From NCBI GenBank assembly GCA_035771165.1, contig JAWNZC010000471.1, positions 2,756,001 through 2,820,000 on the forward strand: 64,000 nucleotides of DNA. Direction: 5' to 3'. The notes beneath the pieces were generated by a model, which saw nothing but the letters and a program-made list of their open reading frames with translations, was not told where the DNA came from and ran no database searches. Source of the stretch: Paragorgia papillata (taxonomy: Eukaryota > Cnidaria > Anthozoa > Scleralcyonacea > Coralliidae). A program made the translations under genes and the position numbers. Below, piece after piece: positions 42,791 through 64,000 of this stretch. The number at the start of each line of letters is the position of its first letter. Positions within the stretch are counted from its first letter, which is position 1.

Positions 42791-44372
42791 CCGTAAGAGC
42801 CAAAGAGGGTTGGATTCCACCTCGCGTTGGCTTGTTTACCGATGCTTTCGCAAACAGGATTTAAGTTTATAACAAACACATGAACAAACGCAAACTTGTA
42901 GAATAAAAAAATAGTAGAATAAGCAAACTTGTAGAATAAAAAAAATAGTAAAGGCAAACTTTACCGTGTATACTACTTGCGTTTGCACTGGGAAATTTCC
43001 AGCCCTCCTAAGTCTCGTCTAGGAGTGCCGCTCGTCTAATGTAAACACAAATCAATTTTTGAAGGCATTAAGTCTTCCTAAGAGGGCTGGCACTCCATAT
43101 AAACACCTCCTTAAAGCTGACAGTTTATACGTATACAGCAAAAATTTACAGTCCCAATTCAAGTTTAAAAGGACAGTGTTGTCACAGCGGTGTCGTTTGT
43201 TGAACTGTGTTGTCAAGTGCCCTTGTGTCCTCGTATTTTTCCCGCCATTTTGCTTGAAAGCTTGAAAATTCCTCACGTTGTACTGCAACTTTAAACTAGA
43301 GACGTTTTTTACGGAGAACAACATTTTATTTTTAATTTTGGAGCTTCGACAAAGATTTAAACGGCTTTGTGACACTTCAAACTCTTCCTAAACAAAAAGG
43401 TTCGTACTAAAAACCACTTTGAAATTACTCAAATTTGTGGCAAAATGAAGGGCGCGAAACTGGCTAAATTCGACTTCCGGATAAGGGATTACGCTTTTTA
43501 TGAACAGAATAGCGTGCTACATTTAGCACGAAAATTTATGAATATAGTTTCTAAATAAATTTCTAAAAGTAAATAGCTTCAAAACCGGTTTTAATTGGTA
43601 AGTTCATTCAGGCGTAGTTAAGTAATTTTGAAAAACAACGTTGTCTAAGCCGAACTGATTTCTTTTGCGTTTTCCACGTGAATTATATTAATGAGTCAGT
43701 TTTATGAATTATATATTTTTGAATTATTTATAATTCTCTGCTATAAGGCATTCAACGTGGCCGTACGGTTTGTAAACATTGGCATTTTGAATCACTAGTG
43801 TATATATTCAGGATAGGATTTTTACACGAATTTGTATTGGCGTTTGATAAAATGTGAGTGGCTGTTCATACTGAAAGCATCGCTGATAGAACGTTATAGT
43901 TTCTGCTTTTTGTCGTGTTGTTATTAACTCTTTCCTGTCCGAGTCGGTCTTTGGTATTTTATTCCGCTGGCTAACGCCAGACGATTTTATTCACCTCTGG
44001 GGAAGCCCTCGGAGAGGAATGAGCTATAAAATATCTTTCTAACTCTTTCCTGTCCGAATCGGTCTTTACTCTTTAGTACTGATTTTATTCTGGCTAAGGT
44101 CAGACGATTTTATTCACCTCTGGGGAAGCCCTCGGACAGGAATGAGTTAATTCGCATTGAAAACTTGTTCAAATATAATACAAGATATTTATTCAGACTG
44201 ATATATTTACCTCAATTAATTTATACCGATTGACCGACTTTTTAAGTTTAGTTTCTGCTGATTTTATAGCATTGTAATTATGATCGTTGCTACTCATCGT
44301 CAAGTATGTTTTGTTTTCTGATTGTCTCTTGGGTTATCTTGCTGTAGAAATTGTCCCAGCAGAAAATTTGGA

Positions 44373-47179
44373 ATGGCTGAACAAGTTGCGATCGCCCGAA
44401 CGAACGAGCAACTAGAAGATGACGTGGACGGTAATGCTAGCTCTTCGCATGGCAAACAGAAGACAAAAGAGAAGCCTGTGAAAGAGAAATCAAAGAAAAA
44501 AGGTCTGTTTAAAAAACTGTCCAAGCCGGACAGCAAGGAAGACCAAGACGAAAGCAAAAAGGAAGCCAAAAAAGAAAGCAAAAAGGAAGCTACGAAAGAA
44601 AGCAAGAAGGAAGCTAGGAAAGCCGAGAGCACGAAGGAAGGCCAAGACGAAAGCAAAAAGGAAGCCAAAAAAGAAAGCAAAAAAGAAACTAAAATAGAAA
44701 CCAAGAAGGAAACTAAGAAAGCCGAGAGCAAAAAGGAAGACCAAGACGAAAGCAAGAAGGAGACCAAAAAAGAAAGCAAAAAGGAAAGTAAGAAAGAAAG
44801 CAAGATGGAAGACCAAGACGATAGGAAGAAGGAAGCCAAAAAAGAAAGCAAAAAGGAAACTAAGAAAGACAGCAAGAAGGAAGACCAAGACGAAGGCAAG
44901 AAGGAGGCCAAAAAAGAAAGCAAAAAGGAAGCTAAGAAAGAGAGGAAGAAAAGTGATAAATCAAAGTCCAAAAGTGAAACCGACATCAAGAAAGACTCCA
45001 AAGTGGCAGAGAAGTATGCAGACAGTGCAAGAGGTACGTGCTTTACCTACGATTACGGCTAGTATTGCTTGCCAGAGACTCGGCATAGTGTTAGTAGATA
45101 CGTGTGCTGAAATTAAACAATAGCCATGTGGGACCAACCGTTATGTGCATTAGCCGCTTATAAGTGTATATATAATTACCACATCAAGTTGTGCAAACAT
45201 CGTTTCCGGTTTCGTAAGTTTCCTATCCAGTTCTCCTTCCATTATCTATGAATCAACAACACACCAACGAGTTTTTTTCTTACTCAAGGTTTTTCCCCTA
45301 AGCTGAAGGAAATAAAAATAAATGAAATTCTACAATATCATTGCGCGCCAATTTAACCTGTGTTTGCGCCTGTGCGCATGGCTAAGCCATGCTGAATTGC
45401 TGACGCTAATGTTCTGTTTGATTTCTCTCTTTTTCCAAAGGATCGTCAATCACGGGAGACGATAGCTCTTTGGCCAGCGGCATATCCGTGGAGAAGGACG
45501 AAAAAGACCCCGACAAGAAGCACAAGAAAAAGTCAAAACTTGGCTTGTTTAAAATAAGCAAAAGCAAAAAACACGCCGAGCCGACAGAAGATGAGCCAGT
45601 GGCGCCAAAACATAAAAGTGGTGCGCAGGCCACAGACGCGCACGAGCCCGCGATTGCTGACGCGAAAGAGAAAAGCGGTCGTCGCTCAAAGGAAGTTATC
45701 GAGACCCAGACCTCTGGTAAGGCGAGCGACGACGCAAAAAAGAGCAAATCACGAAGCAAACATACCGATGGCGACGACCCAGGTGAAACTGAGCAACATG
45801 AAGTTCGTCACACTGTTTCCATGGTTATCCAAGTGTCATCTCGTCATTCTGAATCTGATGCTGCCGGAGAAACGCACTCGGATAAAAGGCCCGAGGAATC
45901 GCGCAACGTAATACCCCCCCTGGCAACATCTGAAGAATTTATTGCCTCGGAAGAAGTTGTTTTGCCTGAGAAAGAAATTCCTGTGGAGCTACAGCCAGAG
46001 GATGAAATCGAGGAGTTAAACCCAAAGGAGCAAAAACCCGAGGGTGAAAGCTCGGGGTGTCAAGATAGTGATAACGAAAAGGTTGATCAGGAAGTCAAAT
46101 CAGATGAAAAACGCCCTCCTGAAGAACCGGACGAACATCGTTTGCCAAAGGAAGAGCCTGGGTCTGACAGATCGATTCCGAAAGAATCCAATGAACCGGT
46201 AGCTGTACTCCAAAGTGAAATTCCCGTAGAACTAGAAGCCGAGGGTGAAACACCCGAGAACATTCCACCTGAGCAAGAGTTGTGCACTGAGGATAAAAAA
46301 CTCGAGGATGAAACTCCAGTGAATGACGAAAGCGGTGACGAGGAAGTTAGTCGTGACGAACATCAAGATGACCACGTGATCGAACATGCTGTTTCCGGTG
46401 GGCAGATTTCTGAGAATATTGCCAGGGATGACGTAGTTTTGACAGAAACATTTCCAGAAGCAGATCTCCAGTTATTGATGGCAGACGAAGGCGAAAATGA
46501 AAATGAAACGAAGGGTGAGGAAGAAGTAGAAACGACAGAGAGTGAAGAAATTGAAACTGAGAAGCAGTTACACACAGAAGACGTGGAAGCAGAAGGAGAA
46601 AAAGAAAACAAAATGAAAGAAGGAGAAGAAGAGAAAGAAAAAGATGAAAAAGAAAAAGAAGAAGAAGCCGAAACAGAAAAAGAAGAAGACGAAGGGGAAC
46701 AAGAAGAGGAAGAGGCAGAAGAACCGGAAAAAGAAAAAAGAGATGAAGAAAAAGAAGAAGAAGAAAAGAAAGAAGAAAAGAAAGAAGAAGAAAAAGATGA
46801 AAGTGAAGAAGAGGAAACAGAAGTAAATGAAAACCAAACAAATGAAAAAGACCGAGAAAGTAGCGTGGAGATGGCAGGAAGCAACGACCAAATTACAGCC
46901 GACAATGTAAACAATGGAGACGAGGAAGAAAAGGAAAAAACGGAACCAGAAGTGGAGGTTCCCCAAAATCATTCTGGGGATGAGCAGACCGCGTCATCGG
47001 AAGGATTGGGAACTACTGACCTTGACCTCAGCAGCAACAACGGCAGTTCAGTTCGCAAGCGCAATATTACTGATCCCCAGAAGGAGAAATCGTTGGACCA
47101 CTCTACGGAGTCATCTCTCAACAAGACGAAACGTCGTACAATCTTTAGCTTTAAAAACTGGTGCTGTACGATTTTGTAA
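44373..47179 (+). CDS. Lys/Glu-rich repeat protein with C-terminal CAAX prenylation motif
   Basis: Two exons, 44373-45033 and 45441-47179, join at a phase-1 GT-AG intron to 799 residues. Exon 1 (residues 1-220) holds KKKGLFKKLSK followed by tandem blocks of the type EDQDESKKEAKKESKKE. Exon 2 starts GSSITGDDSS, repeats the basic motif as KKKSKLGLFKISKSKK, then becomes acidic with PEE- and EKE-rich stretches. It closes with KTKRRTIFSFKNWCCTIL. The last four residues, CTIL, fit a CAAX box whose final Leu favours geranylgeranylation. The preceding Cys could be palmitoylated and the KTKRR patch supports membrane anchoring. I recognise no family; MARCKS- or paralemmin-like membrane-tethered linkers are the closest by style, not by homology. 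It is probably disordered and helical (SAH-like) in its charged parts. Extra 5' non-coding exons are possible. Confidence 0.82.
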
Positions 47180-48239
47180 CCTACACTAGAATTCACACGT
47201 AGACCAGAATTTTACGGAGGGAATTTTCTAACTATTGACGCGGTGGAAACTCAGATCAGAATGGATCTCCAAACTGCGTGTTTTGTTTCAACCAGAAAGT
47301 TTCCGAAGAAAATGAATTGCAAATGTTGCAACACACGATGTTTTCCAAATTTGCAAACTGAATAATCAATTAAAATTTCAACCAAGTTTTTTAAGAGTTT
47401 AAAAACTCAACTGAAGTTGGAACAGTTCACGCGTTCACATAGTTTTCCTGTAAATCCTATGTCTAGTTCAAACTATATTTTGTAAACGAAAAACTGTGGC
47501 AGCAATGTGCCCTTGTGGCGCTGATTTCCAATTGCTCTTTTGCGCGCAACACGACTTATTCTTTTGTCTTATTTAAAGGCGCGTTCGGCTATGGGCGTAG
47601 GGGTAGGACTGAGAGTTATAGGTAATGTTTTTGTAATGCATCATTTAAGCCGCCGCTCAAGGTGAGGTAATATACGGGCAACATTTTTCTTCAACTTGCA
47701 ACGCAACTTTGTCTGATTCAACTTGCAATAAAATCATTGTTGCGTGACAATGTTTAAGGTGGGTGGTAAAACGTGCAACAACGCTATTCAACTTGCAACG
47801 CTAGAAAGTTGCAGCAATTTGTTGCTCGTATTACTTCACTTTCAGTGGCCACTTCTGACCACAAAAATGACATCTCAGTTGGCTAGTCACATAGGGGTCA
47901 TAAAGTGGCGTTAAAACTTCCGGGTTGTAAAAAGTTAACGTGTCATGGTTTGGCGTGCCCTAACGGGTTATGGATGCAGTGGGTATAGTTGGGGAGCACG
48001 AATAAAGCGTAAGAGCAGTGAACTTCGTTCTCTATATTTGAAGAGAGGAAAATAGATAACAGTTTAGCTATTTAAGCATGTTACTAATTAGGTAAGAAAA
48101 CGTTGGTAATAAAGTTTTTGTATAAGTAGTATGTCTTCATGTATATGTCTTTTAATACTTAGACTACGTTTACACGTTACCGGCCACGAATTCGAGCCCG
48201 GTCTCGTCCGCTACCGTGTAAACGGGGCCATAAAGTACT

Positions 48240-50490
48240 TATGAAACGAAAATTAAGTCTGTCTTATTTGAAAGAACACTTAAAATGATAGAGTAACATC
48301 TTTTGCAGTTTTTCATTTCCTTGCTTCGTTCTTGAGATATTTCAGTTTGTTCATAGCCACTGGAAAGGGAGAGGGCTGTGAAACTCCGCTCTGAAACAAT
48401 AGAACTTCCGGTTTGATGTTAAAAATTTCCCGCCTGAGCGTCACGTGATCTTGAACCGGCATGGCCAGTGTATTCTTTCATATGGCTTACATTAGATTAT
48501 AACCTTGTTCTTCGTTAAACTGCACGATGTCGGTTATGGTGACTTATAAAAATCCACAAGAAACATGATATTTACAAGTCCAAAGGAGTAATCTTGTATT
48601 TCGTTAACAAAATTCGGTAGGAATTCGGTTTTTGACGACCTACGAACTTAAGACAGCGACAGTGCTGTATAGTGTATACTGTAGTTCGTCATTTTTATGA
48701 CAAATTTTATATTTTACATTGATTCTGCGTTAATTTTAGATATTAGTTTATTCAATAATATGATTGTGTGCACAAAGAAATCACCTCAAAAAGATCGGAT
48801 TGGTTTTAACAGGACCGTGAGAGTTTTTAAGTCGCGCATTTCTCAAATAAGACGTAAACAAATATATATGGTGGTGCATCGTTGTGTAGATGATCGGCGT
48901 TCGGTTTCATGATGGACTTTATCGTGACATTAAAATGATCATCCCTTGAACATTACACAATCGTATCAAGCGCTAACTCATGCATGGCTCACTCAAATAA
49001 TTCACACTCTGGCATTGTGAGCAAATTAGCCGTAGCGCGAACTATTTTCTCCCCGCCGGACTAATTATTGTAAACAAACATTTATAAGATTCTCAGCTAC
49101 AAAAATCTGGGAAAATATTCCCAGTGATTTAAAAACCCTTTCTGTTTCAATGTAAAAAATATTAAGTCACCAAGGTTGATCTGAATTTCATTCTCGTATT
49201 ATACAATGTCTATTTTCTTACTTCGACACGATCTTAATATTTCATCCTCTGCTGATCCCCAACTTATTGATATGTCAAGGCAGTGATTAAACTCGAAAGC
49301 TTTATACTTTAATTACACTCTCACATATGTATATTCTTTCATAAAATATTTTGTTTTATATTTAACTCTGATTTATTTATGTATCACTATGTAAACTTTG
49401 TATTTTTCATTGTAAGTATTAAAAATAGTGTAATAAATTGAAATTATCATAAATCGCCGCATGTCTACAAATTATTAATAAAAGAAAACCAAGGAACAAC
49501 ACAGTCGAAAAGCATTTGTCGTCTCCGTGCCATTATTAAATCGGAGTCTTGCACTTTTGTTGTCAGATGGCAATGTTTCTTAACACTTTAGTTATTCTAA
49601 TAAACTGATACGCATACGACAATTGCCAGTCCTCACCGTTGTTTATGAAACGCAATACACCAGACATTTAGTGCATTTAATATTCAATTAAGGCAACTCA
49701 ACTTACGACATATAATTTAGCACAACCATTCATATTAAGACAAGAGCGAATTTTAGTTTTAGTTGTACTGTTGGCAAAACAGTATTGTATCATTTTACCT
49801 CGGCTCTCACCGTGTTCGGTCCGACCATTGATCGTTTATTCGAATTTACTGCACTTTATTAAATATTCTTTGCAAAGGGAGTTTTCATGAGGGACCATCT
49901 ATGCATATAATGTCCAAATGAAGTGGAATTTATATCGAAACCAGCACGGAAGAACTTCGTTGTAGCACTTGTAGGTACGCGCCTCGCTGCTCTAATGTAA
50001 AATCTTGCTTTTTAGTGCTCAATCATGCAGGTTCAACGTCACGTGATCTTGAATTTGACGAACAATAACATAAATCTCAGTCACGCCCACTTTCACAGCC
50101 CTCTCCCTTTCCAGTGGCTATGGTTTGTTTGATATGCATGATTAAACATTTTGACGTCACATGTGCATTATGAATTATCGAAAAAAGTTATATATCTTTG
50201 CTATTATCAAACCAAAATAATTCGAAGGAAGCAAGTGCGTGTGTTTCGCCCAGAATAAGGCTAAACATGCAGATTTTCAAGTGATTTTATTTGACACAAT
50301 ACTACAATAGCAAAGATATATAACTTTTTTCGATAACTCATTATGCACGTGTGACGTCAAAATGCATTTGCATATCAAACAAACTGAAATATCTCAAGAA
50401 CGAAGCAAGGAAATGAAAAACTGCAAAAGATGTTATTCTATCATTTTAAGTGTTCTTTCAAATAAGACAGACTTAATTTTCGTTTCATAG
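48240..50490. mobile_element. 2.25-kb inverted-repeat element with nested foldback
   Basis: Left arm ATGAAACGAAAATTAAGTCT, TTTGCAGTTTTTCATTTCCT, CTTGAGATATTTCAGTTTG; the right arm at about 50390-50490 is the inverse over about 120 bp. Subterminal CCACTGGAAAGGGAGAGGGC (48360) also has its inverse at about 50100. A separate foldback of about 260 bp (50130-50390; GAAAAAAGTTATATATCTTT and its inverse) lies between them on the right. No transposase frame survives. Confidence 0.65.
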
Positions 50491-50552
50491 GCACTATAAC
50501 CCATTTCATCCGCACTGTTGTTGTCGAACAACCTTATCTTTTTACTCTGTCT

Positions 50553-50764
50553 AAAGCCCTAATCAAACGAGAACGCAAGTCATCGCAAGTTGGCAGTCAG
50601 AATTTCTGTTGCGGTCGTTCGAACACCCAATTAACAAAATAAAGGTTTCATGAGTGTTTTAAACAAGTTTTAGTGTCACGGTACATGATATTTTCGGGAA
50701 ACTATTCAGAGCGGCTGGCTGAGATAGCGTGAGTGAGTGTGATTGCCAACTTGCGATGACTTGC
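50553..50764. mobile_element. AATCAAACGAGAACGCAAGT MITE, copy B
   Basis: Same family as 42170-42410. It is in reverse internal orientation and its final right end is lost after GATGACTTGC. Confidence 0.8.
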
Positions 50765-51549
50765 AAGGCCAGACGATTGTACTCGTCAAGGGGAGAAGTC
50801 TCGGAGAGCCATGCATGAAAGGGCTAAAGCTATTTGCTGGGCTATTGTATTTTAACAAGACTAAAGTCATATTTTTACATGTCTTACATGTCAGCACTCT
50901 GCATGAACAAAATCATTTCGGGAAATTTTACTGACGTTTCGCACGGTTGCGACGCACAACATTTTCAAAATGAAATGAAAAGTGTAGTTTAAATATTTAT
51001 TTGCGGGTGTTGTAAAATAATAAACCAATCAGAAGAAGTGAAACTCAAAGTAGACAGTGAAAGAGGAAGCTGATGATTTCATGAGTACCAGAACTACCAG
51101 ATAAACAACATTACTCTTGATGAACGGAAGTTACAGGGAAATTACTTGTCAACGCCGGGGGGGGGGTCGCAAGGGGGTATTTTGGGCACCATGAAGCGCC
51201 ATGCCAATACAACTGATTAAAACAGACCCAGTTCTATTGCTTGTCTTATACAAGCAACAAATTGCTGCAACATTGAACATTGTTGCGTTGTGAATAGCGT
51301 CGTTGTCCATTTTAGGACTTAAAGTGCCAGTACTGGGAATGAGAAAAAATTTAAGTGATTGGGATTTTAAGACACACCCCCCGGTTGGATTTTCAAACGT
51401 TTAGCGCCCACTCGGTCGCTTGAACTCGCTTCGACCTTTTCCATTACCATTGTTTTTCACTTCACCAATAGATTAATGTGCATGTTTAGACGCATCTTTA
51501 TTACGACTTGATGATTTCTGAAAAACTGTTGCACTGTTTAAAGCCAGAA

Positions 51550-64000
<12,451 letters not shown>

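Larger units (their letters stand above)
34979..44372. other. 9.4-kb intergenic region, repeat-rich
   Basis: No coding exon is supported; the open frames here are short and lack homology or splice context. A degraded copy of the hammerhead-like element is at about 35871-35945. Foldback elements are at 36990-37205 and 38480-38692. A composite insertion is at 37607-38460, a split SINE at 38920-39300, and a cluster of nested palindromes at 41868-42790. TCTGGC-type repeat monomers are at 43930-44155. Stretches 35950-36980, 39300-41860 and 43100-43920 show nothing I can name. Confidence 0.6.
47180..51549. other. Intergenic region between K/E-rich gene and TPC gene
   Basis: AATAAA-type signals near 47727, 48000 and 48109 could end the upstream gene. 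Most of the rest is an inverted-repeat element at about 48240-50490 and a MITE copy at 50553-50764. A Penelope-type motif GCGAAACGTCAG reads on the minus strand near 50952-50935. No coding exon is supported. Confidence 0.55.

Noticed and set aside
46347..46972. Minus-strand Phe/Leu/Ser-rich frames opposite the K/E-rich gene
   Set aside because: Antisense shadows of the Glu/Lys codons in exon 2; the plus-strand frame has a consistent intron, start and terminal motif.

Overview
The window is animal nuclear DNA. Genes are split by GT-AG introns with phase-matched exons. Intergenic and intronic DNA is AT-rich and packed with short inverted-repeat elements, SINEs and microsatellites. The proteins (Yippee-like, two-pore channel, TopBP1-like BRCT, RING-TRAF-kelch) are metazoan. 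Intronless RING/TRAF-finger/kelch paralogues and the dense foldback elements suggest an early-branching invertebrate. An anthozoan cnidarian is my best guess (inference, about 0.6). No bacterial, viral or CRISPR feature was found.

Layout. (1) 1-2966, minus: a TopBP1-like gene of at least four exons carrying two BRCT units, running off the left edge. (2) 3309-31119, plus, head-to-head with it across a 342-bp shared promoter: a 17-exon gene of about 806 residues. It joins a Nudix-like domain with a ruined Nudix box, an EF-hand region, a basic linker and a complete PPP-family Ser/Thr phosphatase domain. Its 10.8-kb intron 5 holds two antisense, intronless RING-TRAF-kelch paralogues (8002-9675 and 14433-16070) and a scrap of a third copy. 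(3) 34202-34978, plus: a compact four-exon Yippee-like (YPEL1-4 type) gene. (4) 44373-47179, plus: a two-exon, 799-residue Lys/Glu-rich protein ending in a CAAX-type prenylation signal. (5) 51550 to the right edge, plus: the first 15 coding exons of a two-pore channel (TPC1-like), from the cytosolic N-terminus to the start of the second channel domain.

Repeats. Introns and intergenic DNA hold more than two dozen terminal-inverted-repeat or foldback elements, many nested; two copies of a 5S-rRNA-derived SINE, one with a 14-bp target-site duplication; a tRNA-derived SINE split by a hAT-like element; a tandem 88-bp tRNA-like array; a hammerhead-ribozyme-like dispersed element; a 2.6-kb 11-mer minisatellite in the channel gene; and long simple repeats in most phosphatase-gene introns. 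The very long open frames in these repeats are not genes.

Functionally the genes do not form an operon-like unit. The phosphatase reads as a possible calcium-responsive signalling enzyme. The TPC is an endolysosomal cation channel family member. The TopBP1-like gene has an E2F-like site beside its start, fitting a replication or DNA-damage role. The most novel item is the pseudo-Nudix/EF-hand/PPP fusion.
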